64,000 nucleotides of DNA, from contig NW_025407854.1 of assembly GCF_003324165.1 (NCBI RefSeq), positions 124,001-188,000 on the forward strand, read 5' to 3'. The stretch's first letter is position 1. Every line of letters starts with the position of its first letter. Of this stretch, positions 31,114 through 43,487 are shown one piece after another. The notes below the pieces were generated by a model. It had not been told where the DNA came from, ran no database searches, and saw only the letters and a program-made list of their open reading frames with translations. The translations under genes and the position numbers were made by a program. The DNA comes from Naegleria lovaniensis (taxonomy: Eukaryota; Heterolobosea; Eutetramitea; Acrasida; Naegleriidae).

Positions 31114-32649
31114 TTAAACCACTTGATCTTGAACGGATAGAGATCTCTTGGTCATTGCACCATTGCTCCTATTTGCGCTACCTCCTGTTATGGTTTGATT
31201 TGGAACATTGTGCAATACAAGAATATTTTCATCTTGTGTGTGGTTTGTTGTTGTTTCCAATGTACGAACATGTTCTTCTTCACTCAGAGCATATGAATCA
31301 ACCATCACATTCAAATAATATCGATTCAATGGAACATCACAATTCAATGCAAAGAGAGATGGATAATTCAAAAAATAACAACATGGTGCAATGAATAATC
31401 CCAACACACATCCACCTAAAATGTCACTAAAATTATGATGATAATCCAATGTTCTTGAAATGGCAATAAATGCAGCAAGTGCTAATGGAGAAAGACACAC
31501 AAGTAATTTCCATAATGATGCATTTCCACCATACGAAGAGATTGTATTGACAGTATTCGTAGTAGTAGTAGTACTGCTAGTAGCCATCTTTGTCGTCGTA
31601 GTGGTATTATTAGTAGGACTGATCACTTGTTGTGAACTATAAATTTTAAATTTGCTCATCATGTACAAGACACAAAACATCATGCATGCAAAACTGAGAG
31701 AAGAATGTCCACTTGGAAATGATAATTTACCATCTCGAACCAATGAAAGATTATCTATGAGTCAATTATTTTCATTGAAAATATCCACAATAATATTCCA
31801 TTGATTCATTAAATGAACATTAAAAGTTTGAAATGAATGAAATATGAAATTAAAAAAATAATAAATATGAAATTAAAAAAATAATAAAATATGAAATTAA
31901 AAAATAAATAAAAATTTGAAATGATAATAAATCACCTCATTAGAAATACAAAATCATGATGAACACACACACACACTCACCATTTGTACATTTCCCATCC
32001 AATGGTGATGGTATACATCGACTCAAAAAATCAGGTCTCAATCTTCCAGCTCCTACTTTCATCACATCTGTCACACAAATCGTTAATGCAAATGTTTCAA
32101 ACCATGTTAATATTCCATGATGAATGTCATGAATACTTTTATATTTAATTTGAAATATTAATATCAATATAATAGGTATGAGTGTATTCAAAGAAATGAG
32201 CATGTAATCAGGTACGATACTTTCTAAATTTGGAAATGAAATAGTGGAATCGGTCATATCTTTATAAACTGCATATCGTTGTGGTGGTTCAATCTGATTG
32301 TTGTTGTATATTTTGATCCATTCCATAAAATATTACATAATACATATATAGAAATTCTCATACTCACCCCTCCAAAATAAGCTCCAAATACTAATTCAAT
32401 GACAATGACTCCAATGAATGATAAAATCCAATCAAATAAATAATACATGGAAAACCATTTGGATTTCTTTTTAAAAGAAGAATTGAATAATTCTTTGAAA
32501 AAGTCCATCATGACGACAAGAATACTCGATGAACGATTGTTGAGCTGATCGATGGGTTCTATAGATTTCAATGTTGATGAGATGATATACTTCCATTATT
32601 CAATCATCATCACACACCTACCACTCAGTCTCTCATTGTTGTGATCCAT
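31114..32649 (-). CDS. Lipid phosphate phosphatase (PAP2 family)
   Basis: Four exons: 32649-32622, 32558-32368, 32293-31981 and 31754-31114 (introns 63, 74 and 226 nt), 390 residues. The three PAP2 motifs are present: K-x6-RP as KVGAGRLRP (C1), PSGH in FPSGHSS (C2), and SR-x5-H-x3-D as SRTLDYHHNFSD (C3). About six hydrophobic segments fit the family's six-span topology, for example YYLFDWILSFIGVIVIELVF and LISLNTLIPIILILIF. These enzymes dephosphorylate phosphatidic acid or related lipid phosphates at membranes, with the catalytic His residues in C2 and C3. Exon 1 is tiny (9 codons); its ATG and donor were found by phase and remain the least certain part. The C-terminal 60 residues are cytosolic-looking. 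Confidence 0.85.
31841..31915. repeat. A/T-rich tandem repeat in the phosphatase intron 3
   Basis: ATATGAAATTAAAAAAATA recurs about three times with a period of roughly 22-24 nt inside the 226-nt intron. It is a simple repeat that could vary in length between strains. Confidence 0.7.
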
Positions 32650-32835
32650 TTTCTTCTCGAATACGATTCGGAGGAGGTGATTGTGGTGTTGGACGTATTT
32701 TTTTTGTTTGGATGAGTGAACAATGGTGGTTCGGAGATACATGTGGTTCAGGAGTTTCATGAAAGTGAAGAAATAGACACAAGTGTGTTGTGTTCCATCT
32801 TAACGTTGGATTTTCATTCCTGTTCATACTTTCGA

Positions 32836-34785
32836 ATGAGTGTTATAGGCAGTGGTCAACAAGAATTGAAAAAAATGAGAACATCCACGAGTCCACTCGT
32901 GCACTCCACTTCTTTGACCCGAAAATGTTTCAACCATTCTCTCTCTTTTCAATTTCGTACGACTAGTTTCATCACCCGACGAAATATCAACACTTCTACT
33001 ACCACCAATACGAATCATACACCCAACGCCACGACTCGAAATAACAACAATGAAAAATCATCCAATGACAAGGCTCATCCACAGCAGTCCGAAAGTAGTA
33101 CTATTCATCATTCGATCCATTCATCAGAAAATAACAACCTCACATCAAGAATATACAATAATTACAAAACAAACCATCCAACCAAAGTCATGACCCATCC
33201 TTCTCGTTCCGAAAATGATTACTATTTATATAAAAATGTTCAATTTAATTTCTCGATCGAGCCTTCCAAATCATTCATTTCAGATACTGTCCGAAATGAA
33301 ATTCTCAGTCATGCTCGTAAAGGAGATGTTCGTAAAGTATTAGAATTACTTGCTTCTATTAAACCTTCAGAAACATTCTCGATCAAAGAAAAGGAAGAAA
33401 TTGACGCTGAAAAGGATCTTATTATTCATACCTTAATGCTTGCATATGCTAAAAAAGGAGATGTTTCAAAAACTGAATTTTTATTTAGAAAGTTAAAGAG
33501 TCCAGACAAAAAATGTTTTACCATATTGTTAGGAGCCTATGCTGATAAGGGTATGGTTGAGAATGCAGAACAATTATTTAGCAAAATTACAAAACCAGAT
33601 GAAGCATGTTATGTAGAATTAATGAGAACATATTCCAAGAAGGGATTATTCCACAAAATACAAGAACACTATTCATCCATCAATTACAAGTTATTGAATA
33701 TTGAATCTATTCAAAAGAAGAACAATGATGAATCTGTGGGTACTATTGAATCAACAACAAGTGATCATACTTTTGAGAATACCAATGGTATTCAGAAGGG
33801 AATGAATCCATCTGAACATGTATCATCTTCCTCTCTATTAATGGATTTATGCGAAATGGTCAAAACAGAATACGTTTCAGCGAATCGCATACAAATGGAT
33901 GAATATGAATATTTACAACAAATATTCACCGTTGTTGTTGCATTTAGAATGCATGGAATGTTAAAGAACAAGGAATATGGATTGTTAGATGCTACATTTA
34001 AACGTGTTTCAAAATATATATTTACTCATGATTTTACGAGTTCTAGTAGTACTAAAATGAATACTTCTACTCTTATCAATACTCATATGAATACTAATAA
34101 CAATATGAATACTAATATGAATACTCATATGAATACTAATATGAATACTCATATCAATACTAATATGAATACTCATATCAATACAAATACTAGTAGTAAT
34201 AACAATATGAATACTCATATTAATACAAATACTAGTAGTAATAATTCTACAATGATTCCATCAACTATTTCACAAATACCTAAAAGTCATATTAATATTT
34301 TAAATATTTATTTACAATCTCTCATTCAAAGAAAAGCTCCATTGGATCGAATTGAATCATTTGTTAAACATTACATTTCACAACCAGATACAGTAACCTA
34401 TCATTCACTACTTGTTTATTATTTTGAATTGAATATGCATGATAAAGTGGATAAATTATTTAAACAAATTTCAAAATTAGAAGATTTGGATACTAAAACG
34501 AGAAATTATTTTGCAAGTACAATCATGACCATGTTGTATCGACATGGAATTTATCACAAAGTTGAGAAAATATTTAGACAAATTCAATCACCAGATTATA
34601 CATGTTATAAAATTTTAATGAATACCTATATCCAACAACGTGATACGTACAAGATGATGCAATTATTTAAAGAAATACCAAATGATATGATTGATGATCA
34701 ATTAGTAGCAGATATGATGGCAATGAGACGTTGTGTCGTTACCAAACGTGTAGATAAGCAGATTCATCAAGTTGTGGATGATTAA
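32836..34785 (+). CDS. PPR-like (pentatricopeptide-type) protein, probably mitochondrial
   Basis: A single-exon frame, open from 32716. The Met at 32836 or at 32875 (MRTSTSPLVHS) gives a better start, because the next 35 residues (SLTRKCFNHSLSFQFRTTSFITRR) are Arg/Ser-rich without acids, like a mitochondrial presequence. Repeats resemble PPRs: HTLMLAYAKKGDVSKTEFLF, KCFTILLGAYADKGMVENAE, CYVELMRTYSKKG, then near the end TYHSLLVYYFELNMHD and CYKILMNTYIQQRDTYK. PPR arrays bind organellar RNA. An insertion of Met-Asn-Thr repeats (34060-34250) splits the array. Function is inferred from repeats only. The start lies 187 nt from the divergent phosphatase gene. Confidence 0.7.
   Translation: MSVIGSGQQELKKMRTSTSPLVHSTSLTRKCFNHSLSFQFRTTSFITRRNINTSTTTNTNHTPNATTRNNNNEKSSNDKAHPQQSESSTIHHSIHSSENNNLTSRIYNNYKTNHPTKVMTHPSRSENDYYLYKNVQFNFSIEPSKSFISDTVRNEILSHARKGDVRKVLELLASIKPSETFSIKEKEEIDAEKDLIIHTLMLAYAKKGDVSKTEFLFRKLKSPDKKCFTILLGAYADKGMVENAEQLFSKITKPDEACYVELMRTYSKKGLFHKIQEHYSSINYKLLNIESIQKKNNDESVGTIESTTSDHTFENTNGIQKGMNPSEHVSSSSLLMDLCEMVKTEYVSANRIQMDEYEYLQQIFTVVVAFRMHGMLKNKEYGLLDATFKRVSKYIFTHDFTSSSSTKMNTSTLINTHMNTNNNMNTNMNTHMNTNMNTHINTNMNTHINTNTSSNNNMNTHINTNTSSNNSTMIPSTISQIPKSHINILNIYLQSLIQRKAPLDRIESFVKHYISQPDTVTYHSLLVYYFELNMHDKVDKLFKQISKLEDLDTKTRNYFASTIMTMLYRHGIYHKVEKIFRQIQSPDYTCYKILMNTYIQQRDTYKMMQLFKEIPNDMIDDQLVADMMAMRRCVVTKRVDKQIHQVVDD
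34060..34250 (+). repeat. Met/Asn/Thr/His codon repeat inside the PPR-like gene
   Basis: Tandem units of AATACTAATATG / AATACTCATATG / AATACTCATATC code for MNTN-MNTH-INTN repeats. The period is 12 nt, in frame. Such tracts are variable and non-conserved; here it separates two clusters of PPR-like helices. Confidence 0.85.
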
Positions 34786-34921
34786 TTTTGATGCAAGAAC
34801 TTCACGACCATTTGTGTTTTTATCACTAATAATTTTCATGGATGTACACGACCATTTCATTGATGATTTGGTTCATAATTCAGTGTCTTTTGAAGTAATC
34901 ATCATCGTACTTCAGTGTGGT

Positions 34922-35644
34922 TCAATAAATGATACAACCTCCTCGTGGTCGTTTACTAAGCGATGTATTGAAAGAAACACAATGTCCTTGGTCCGTATGA
35001 AACATAAAGTCTTGCACAGTGGTGACTCGGTAAACCATCTTGTGACAGACATCGCATTTGGCGCTGAGTTGAAATTTGTTCGCAAATTCACTTGCATTTA
35101 AGGGACATTTATAAATCCACTCACAATTCTCAATAAATCCATCCGAGATTTCATCCTTAACGAGTCCCGATTGCTTTGCATTGTGAACGAAATCGTTATC
35201 CATGACAAGTGCTTCGGGAAACTTGCTCACCATTTGACCATAATGATTTTGAAAATACATGATTTTACCATTTTGGTATGGTTTTTTTGTGGAAATATAC
35301 TTGACTCTTCTCTTCAATACAAGCATGTGATTCTTCACATTAAGATCCTTGTTGAAGAGTGGGAAATAATAGATCAACAATGGTTTCCACAAATATTGTT
35401 GAACGCATTGAAAAATCTCATCTTCTTGCTGTTTTTCCCTATCAATGAAAACACATTTCAATGAAAATAACAATGTCTTTTCTTTCTGCAAATTTCGGCA
35501 CATGATGAAATTAAAGAGATGAGAGTGACATTGAGAAAGAGCATTCAGTGCTGGTAAATCTAAATGTATTGCAATTTTCAACCAAAGATCTAGAGGAAAT
35601 ATGATGGTGAGTGGTTCGTCAGTTCTGTATTTTTCATCACTCAT
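34922..35644 (-). CDS. F-box-like protein with C-terminal CxxC/HxxxxHC zinc motif
   Basis: A 240-residue single-exon frame. The N-terminus PLDLWLKIAIHLDLPALNAL fits the F-box helix pattern. The C-terminus has CDVCHKMVYRV followed by HTDQGHC, giving Cys197, Cys200, His216, His221 and Cys222 as possible zinc ligands. An F-box would dock SKP1 in a cullin-RING ligase, with the rest recruiting a substrate; two cullins lie downstream in this window. The zinc motif is common beside F-boxes in amoebozoan and heterolobosean proteins in my recollection, but I cannot give a family name. The middle (about residues 60-190) has no recognised domain. The start MSDEKYRTDE is well placed before the F-box. Confidence 0.65.
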   Translation of the reverse strand: MSDEKYRTDEPLTIIFPLDLWLKIAIHLDLPALNALSQCHSHLFNFIMCRNLQKEKTLLFSLKCVFIDREKQQEDEIFQCVQQYLWKPLLIYYFPLFNKDLNVKNHMLVLKRRVKYISTKKPYQNGKIMYFQNHYGQMVSKFPEALVMDNDFVHNAKQSGLVKDEISDGFIENCEWIYKCPLNASEFANKFQLSAKCDVCHKMVYRVTTVQDFMFHTDQGHCVSFNTSLSKRPRGGCIIY

Positions 35645-35747
35645 TTTTTTTTAACGTCGTGGTGAACCAAGAACTCAACGTCTGATTGAAAGAATCTACA
35701 ACAACACGCGAGTGGTGAACCAAAGTTGTTGTGAACACAAACGAATT

Positions 35748-38700
35748 TTACTTGAACAACAATTCTTCAAGTTTCTTTTTCATCTCTTGCAAACGAGTTT
35801 CCAAATAATCATTCAAAGCAAGTGCCTTTCCTTCCACAAACAGTCTTCGTTGTCTCAAACCCTCTTCTAAAATAAATATTTGATTTTGGAGTGCCACTTT
35901 GAATCGTTTCAACAAGTGATCATGTTCAGGATGAGTATTCACATATTGTTCAGTAAAGAATGCTGAAATGTACTTGTCTTGACCACCATTCACAGCAGCA
36001 TCAATGGTACCATTGAGAGACATGGAGAGAGCATTGGTATCTGGTTGTTGATCGAGATGATGATTAATCACAAGTTCTTCCAATTCATTGACCTTATCTT
36101 CAATATCTTTGATGGCATTTTCAAGTGGACACAAGTGTAATAACTTGTCATTGGCTACATAGGATATTTTGGTGAGATCAATACATGAAGCATAATCCTT
36201 ATATTTCAACTTTTCACCCTTCAATAATTTATCTTCATAAATTTTCAATGAATCTCCTAAAAGAACTCTCTGACGTCTGCATATGGTTGGGAACTTTTTA
36301 GGTGTAATATAAAAGGTAATTTCACGATGCATGTCCTTATATTCATTGTTGGTCTTTTCCTTAGATTCTCTATATCTTGATTCTGATTTGAAATAATTAA
36401 CATTATGTAATTTTCGATAACATAAAATCTTGGGTGAAATTCTCTTATCACGATGCATGAACATATTCTCCCATTCGCTTTCAGAACTTTGATCCACATG
36501 GAAAGCAACAAAATATCTTCCATCTTGATTTCTGTATTGTTCAGGATCGGATGGAACCTTTTGGAAGAGTTGAGCTTGATACTTGTCTTTGAGTCCATTC
36601 AAAAAGTCCATAAAGTTTTCACCTTCCACACTCTTGTAAATGTATGGACCTTGTAAACCCATTTTAAGAAATCCTTTACCCATAAAATTCACATAATAAT
36701 ACGATGCAAAGAAACGTCTCTTGGTCATGATGAGATTATAAAATTCACCTTCACGTTTCAATAAATTTTGAGTCTTGGCATACTTGTAATTGTGTAAATA
36801 ATAATTTCGAAGTTGTCTTGAAAGTTCAATCGCTCTCTCCCAATCTTTACCCTTATCCAATAAATCAATCATCTTTTCATAGAGTTTGATTTTACGTTCA
36901 GCTTCTGATTGTTCTGGATAATCATCAGAATGATAAGGTAATTTACGTTCATCATTCCATTGAAGACGTTTTGCATGTTTATACAAAACAAGAGCTGATT
37001 CAATAAAGTTTCCATTTCTTTCATGAACAGCACTCAATTTGTCAACATATTGATAATAGAGATCATAATTGTGATTGACTTTGAATGATCTCATCACATC
37101 AATACATGCTTCACAGAATTTGTGTTCATCCTTATCTTCATAGGTTTGAATTTGTTCAACTTGAGAAATTAAAGTCTCTAAACGATTCAATAACAACATT
37201 CCTTCTTTGCCAAGTTCTTGAGTGTTGGTTGATGAAAGATTTTCTTGGAACATGGTCTTTAACTTGTCCGTGAAATTCTCTTTAAAGAGACTTCCAATTT
37301 TGGAACGAACCACTCGACTCTGTGTGACAGCTTCACATTGAGCCAATCGTTTGTGATTCTCAAATTCAGTTTCAATGAGAGCATAGTAGAGTTTGATCGC
37401 TGGATCGTGTAACAATCGATGATCAATATTGAAGAGACTCATAATTTGGTGAACCAATTTGGGTACAAAGATTAACTTGATGTCCTTCTTCATATTTTCA
37501 TGTTTGTAAACCTTTTCATACAAATGATGAAGAAGAAGGGAACGATAATCTTCGTGGCGAGATTGAATTTTGATTCTCTCATAGGCTCTCATCTTTTCAA
37601 CTTCGATCCAATTGATGAAACTGAACGAGTGTTTGAACACAAGATCCCATAATTCTTTAAATTCAGATGGAACACTCTCAGAGTCTGCTCCTCCTGTTGC
37701 TCCTCCTATTCCTGCTCCTCCTATTCCTCCTCCTGTTGCTCCTCCTGTTGCTCCTGTTGCTCCATCATTCTCATGAATATTATTCACAATATTTGAAAGA
37801 CTATTCTTGTAACTGGTAAAATGATACAATAACACATTACTTGTTGAAACAAGAGATCTAAAGAGAGTATTGTACATGAAGAGACGGAATCCAATCCATT
37901 CACGAGGAATGTTGTTGTTCTTTCCAGTAATCAATTCATGAAGATATAAAATATTCTTCACTGTTTGTTGAGATAAACCAGTGGCAACATGTTCATCTTG
38001 AATTAAATGTGAAAGTAACAAGACAGAACTACCACTGTACATTTTCACAAAACTAATAATGGAACACATTAAATCTCTTCGATTATTTTCAATGGAATCG
38101 AGAGATTTTTGTTTGTCATCAATTTCTTTCTGAAGAGTTCCTTGATTCACGTTGGTTCGAGTGACACCACCACCACCTCCTCGTCGAGCTGCTTGTTTGG
38201 ATTGATCCGATTCATTTTGAGATTCTAATAAGAGTTTAGTCTTGTCATCAATTTCCTTCTTCAATACTTGTGATTCAGAAGTGAGTAATTCATATCTGTC
38301 CTTAATGGTTTGGAAGAGTTGATAAATTTCATAAATGGTCTTGACGAGTCCATCCGTAAAGTTTTCACCTTCTTGTGGAACGTTGGATTTCATCCATGCA
38401 CTTGAAATGGCCTTTCTTTGCTTTTGGAAGGAATAATTTGGAGAGTTATAATTTTCAGCCATGGTTTTGATGAATGAGGTTGGAGTGGAAGTAATGGTCA
38501 TGGTCGTCGTCGTCGTCATGGTCGTCGTCGTCGTCGTGGTCATGGTCGTATGGTTTTGTTCTTGATTGAATAATAATAATTGTTTTCTATTGGCTTGAAG
38601 CATTAACTTTTGAGTGGCATGTAAAAGTTCATTGAGAAGTGAAATTCCAGATTCAAGATCACCTCCATTCGTTTCTAGAATACCATCACGAATGACATCA

Positions 38701-41700
38701 ATCACATAGGGAAGTACAACTTTACGACAACCATCTCGATTGAACACTGTGGATTTCAACACACAACTGAGAGCCAACATTCGATTCGAATACGTTTTTT
38801 GTTCTTTTGATTTCTTGGTGTCGGTCTTACCAGTAGAGTCGACAGCTGCTGAACAATTATTCATGGCAAGAATGAAATCAACCACTGCTCGTCCCATCTT
38901 TTTATCATCCTTAAAGACTCGATTCACTTCATCAAAGAAGGAAGAACTGAAAAATTTCAAAAAGTTTGCCTTCACACCAAGCATTGCGTTTTGTGGATGT
39001 TGCAACAAGACTGTAATCAATTTCATGAGAATGGAGACTTGTCTTTCAAAATCTTTTTCATCCTTTTCAGTTTGTCCATATCTTTCAATATAATTTTCTC
39101 GAGATTTGACAATGAACTTGGCCCAATAATCAATACACTTGATGGATTGAGAGAGAACAGGAACAATTTTGGCAAGAGAAGCAGCAGGAACTTGAGTTTC
39201 TTCAATGATGTTGGAAGGAATGGTTGCTGTAGTAGTATTGTTGTTATTTCCATTGGTGGTAGAAGTGTTGTTGTTGTTGTTGGTAAAGGTACCATTCGAG
39301 GTTTCAGAAGTTCCATTTTCTTGTTCCAATTCAAATGGCATCAACTGGTCATAGGGATCTTCACGAAGAATTTCATCTTCTCGTCTGGATTGAATTTTAC
39401 AAAGATCGGAAATTAAAAATTTCAAGAGCCATTTGTAAGCATTGACCGATTGAAAGTAGTTGGTAATGTACTCATCAATGACACGCAAGAAAGGCCAAAA
39501 TTGTTTCTGAGACAAAATATTGTTAATAGCCTTGTAGGTCACTTCGAAAATCTTTTCAGGAACATTTGCCTTATCTTCACTTGCACTCAAAATATCGAAA
39601 AGAGCACCAAAGATTTCTCTAATGAAAATGGCAATACCCATCACATCTCCCATGTTGAACGTGAATTGATTGACAACATCAGAAACACTGGTTTGAGTCT
39701 TCCAATCTAATAAATTCTTCATGTCAGGATTTTGAGTAATTCTTGTACTCACAACATTGAAAGAAACCACAAGTTTTTGTCCCTTGGTTCGATGAGTTTC
39801 ACGTTCCTCAGGATTTTTGTGAAAATCAAAAATACCTGAAAAATCTCCTCCCTTGAATTTCTTAGTTACCTTATAAATGTTCACTTCGACTACGGGTTGT
39901 TTGTTGTTCTCAGAAAAGTTCTGAGCTCCACTACTATTCGCATCTTGTTCACTCTTACAAGTCACGTCCAACAAGCCTGTGGAATTGGTCATTTTCCAAT
40001 ATGCAAATCCAATCAATTCCTTGGTTGAATGTCTCGATCTACAATTATAAATCTTGAAAACGACAATGGATCGATCAATGAGATCAGGTTCTACACTCAT
40101 TCTAAAGGTTTCTTTCCATTTTGGATTCTTGATATGATACAATACAATCGAACTGAATACCTTTCTCTTGTGAGATGGAATGGAAGATGGTAAATTACCA
40201 CTATTGTAATCATAACCGAGATTGTTGTTGAGTGGAATCATGGGTTTCACTTCAGAAGGAATGCTCGGTGGATTTTTAGCCGTTGAAATGGTCGCTTGAT
40301 ACAATTCAGCTTCTACCAACACATTCTTGTATTCTTTGGCATTGGCCAATAAACCTTCCAAAGTAATGTAAATATCATTACGACGATCACCTGGTGAAAC
40401 AGCACTTGGGAATTTGAGCATTTGAATGACTGGTTTGAAACGAAGATGATCCTTCGAGAAGACCACTTCTTCATATTCACCAATGAGCATATTGAGAGAG
40501 AGTCCAAAGGATCGAATGAGAGAATCTGAAACTTTGGAAATATCTCTTGGAAGTTCATTGGGAATTTGTCCTGCGTGCTCGTTCGCCAATTTGATCAAGG
40601 TTTGATGAAGCGCATAAAAATTCTCTTCTTTTGCTGTTTGATAGACAGAAAGATTCTCAAGGAGTGCAGTCTCACCACTCACAATATTATTAATGACGGT
40701 AGGATTCACGTCTGCAATACCAACCCAAATAGGTCTCTTGACATCAACCGTATCAGCATGAAGAGTATCCTTATCTTTCTTTTTCGCTTTTTCTTCTAAA
40801 AGTACAGGTCCAATTCTATAAAACCTAGCAACAATGTACAAATCTTCCTTAATGTCATTGCTGGTAATGTCTTTGATAATACATCTTCTCTCAGAGAAAC
40901 CATCTTTGGTCTCTGCTTGAATTTTACCGAGTTTTCTTTCCGTCGGAGTCAAGAGTGGAATCATGAAAGGTTCACTCACAAATTGTTCTGACTTCTTACT
41001 ATATAATGAAAGATCCATTTCAATGGCATATTCTGTATCGATTTGACAAAAATCAAGAGCGAGTAATAATTGTATGTTACCCTCTGGTAAATGATAGAAT
41101 TGTTTGGTATCATCACTTCCAAGAGCATGAGCAGGTTCAGTATCAAAATCAGGCAAATGGAAAGGTAAACCAAATCGTCCCAAAGCACCACCTCTACCTC
41201 CTGCCTCTCTCTTGTTATGATTTTTTAATCGCTTTTGTCTTCGTTCTTTCATGGCATCAATTTCTCGTTCCAATGTTTGAACATAGGATCTATAGAGTTT
41301 CACAATCGTAGTCACTGTTGAAGAAGAGGAGAGAGCAGTCGAAGAAATTTCGTTTTGAATCATATAATTCACAATATCAGCTACTGTTTGAGAGGGTGGA
41401 GGAAGTACAAATGCATTTCCTTCTCCATTTTCATGAGAGCTCGTCATGAGAGCATTCTTATCGACATTGGCATCAGTTTGCAAGATTTCATCCAAAACTT
41501 TACCCTTCTTTCTCACAATAATGTCATACAAGAGAGCATTACAACCTTCTTCAACGAGCTTAATTAAATTGTTTTGAAGTTTGTGTAATTTGTTTTCAGT
41601 TTTGATGAGACCATCGTTAGGAGAGACTAAGGCTTCTTTCAATCTCTTTCTGAGATCAAACGCCTTTTTATATTCTTGCAAATCAAAGAATAATTTTGAG

Positions 41701-43048
41701 AGAATGTCGTAAATTCTTTCAAATTGATCACGATCAACAATGTCCATACGTTCTTTGGATCCATCAAAGAAAGAGAGCCATTCTTCAGTCACTAGAAAGA
41801 TGTTATAACAATGTTCAATTTCAAAATCTTTTTCATCAAAGAAGCCATACTTGCTCTCTGCAAATTCATTACCATCAACTTCTTCAGAAAAGTTCATCTT
41901 GAAATTGGATCTCAAAACACCTCCGAGAGCAGACAATGGAGCCAGTGAATCAGTCACTGATTTGTTGTTGTCCCTTCCAATCATCATGGAGGAGACTTTA
42001 TCGGACGACGTTGAAGTCGTACTCGCATTTTTCTCACCCAATTTTAAGGCTTTCTTCTCTTCGATGCGTTTGATGGCCGTTGTTGGGAAGAAGCCTTTAG
42101 GAATGGGAAATACAGAGATGGCACTCACGTTGAAATCGAGAGCAGTTTTAATGTCTGCCAATAGATTGGCTGGCATGTCATCCAAGGATTGAGGAAGAGT
42201 AGCACCGAGTGATGAGGATGAATTCATGGCATCATTACCACCCGTACCACCACCACCACCACCACCAGCACCACCACTATTATTGTTCGAAAGTTGAAGA
42301 ATGGCACTTCCACTTCCAACATTGGCATTTCCAAGATTTGAATTGGAGAGAGTGGCTGTGGAGGCAGAAGAGGCTCCTCCTGTATTGGTCGTATTGGCAG
42401 AGTTGGCCGACAAGGAGGTTGTATTGGCAGATTGTGCAGTCGATGTTGAAGTATTGTTGTTATTGTTATTATTGTTATTATTATTCATAGAGACCATATT
42501 CGATTGTGTTGATGATGAATTCATATGGAGCGATGCCAATAATTTAGCAATGTAACGATTCCTAAAGACTGATCCTTTTGCCCATCCATCTTTTTCTGAT
42601 CGAATAAAGACCAAATCACCAACATTGAGATCGAGATGAAGAGGATGTTGCTTGATGAATGGTTCAACCACTGTTAATCATGATAATCATGATGTATGAT
42701 GATGTGATTATTGGATGGTGCAAGCATGGTGTGTGTTGTTGTTGTTGTGATGATAATGAAATGATGAATTCAAAATATGTTTCCATTGTTGTTGTTGTTG
42801 TAGTGTCATAATAATGGAAATATTCGCGTGTCAAAAATCACAAATTTGATAGTCAAAGTGAGCGAGAGTGATGATGATAAATGATTCACACATAGGTGTG
42901 GTGGTAGTAGTTGTACCACATCATGATTGGAATGCGTGATCATACAATCATCATAATGTCATTGTTGACATGGTCGTCATCCTCTCTTTCTCAACAAATC
43001 ACACAACTTACCAATACCATACTTGTTAACAGGAATCCACTTGGACAT
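35748..43048 (-). CDS. DOCK-family guanine nucleotide exchange factor
   Basis: Two exons: 43048-43012 (13 codons) and 42670-35748, intron 341 nt (GTAAGT to ACAG, phase 1), 2319 residues. The exon 1 start MSKWIPVNKYGI joins VVEPFIKQHPLHLDLNVGD to complete an N-terminal SH3 typical of DOCK1-5 types (L-x-L-x-x-G-D then DGWAKG). An Asn/Ser/Gly-rich insertion follows. A DHR-1 (C2-like) region lies near residues 790-1020 (FKPVIQMLKFPSAVSPGDRRNDIYITLEG). The DHR-2 GEF domain sits at the C-terminal end: ESALVLYKHAKRLQW, then YYYVNFMGKGF, FMDFLNGLKDKY and FYITPKKFP. DHR-2 activates Rac/Cdc42-like GTPases, typically in phagocytosis and motility, fitting an amoeba. Low-complexity TTTT and GGATGG inserts are lineage-specific. 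Confidence 0.9.
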
Positions 43049-43487
43049 TTCAAGAGATCACAATGTGTGTTCAATTTCTTCTTAGACCAATGAATGTTCA
43101 CTAGGTGTGTGAAAGTAATGTAGTAAAAAACTCTAACGACGGCAATGCGATGATGATGATGTGAATACTCCTGTTGTTGCGCAAAGAGTGACCGTCTTTC
43201 AGTAGAGGGTTGAATACTGACAATTTTTTAATGATGATGATTTGATGGTTTTCACATGTCATCACTCGATTTTGGATAGGTTCTAGATCAATGCGTAAAT
43301 TTTACTCTTGTCGATGATGATCAAAAGTTTGAGAGTGAAACCGTTGAAAGAATACTTTCTCATACATTTGATGATCATCATCGAGTCATTATCCACCTCT
43401 TTTCCGAGAGAATTGGACAACCAGACTTTCATAATTATGTTAAATAATAAAATATTATTGAAAAAAATTCTTGAATCTCATACAAAC
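43049..43487. other. Intergenic region between DOCK and queuosine-salvage genes
   Basis: The genes diverge here, so both promoters should be inside. The frame starting at 43308 can be read continuously into the queuosine gene but its first 60 residues lack conservation, so I treat them as untranslated. ATGATG-type microsatellites occur throughout. No RNA gene seen. Confidence 0.5.
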
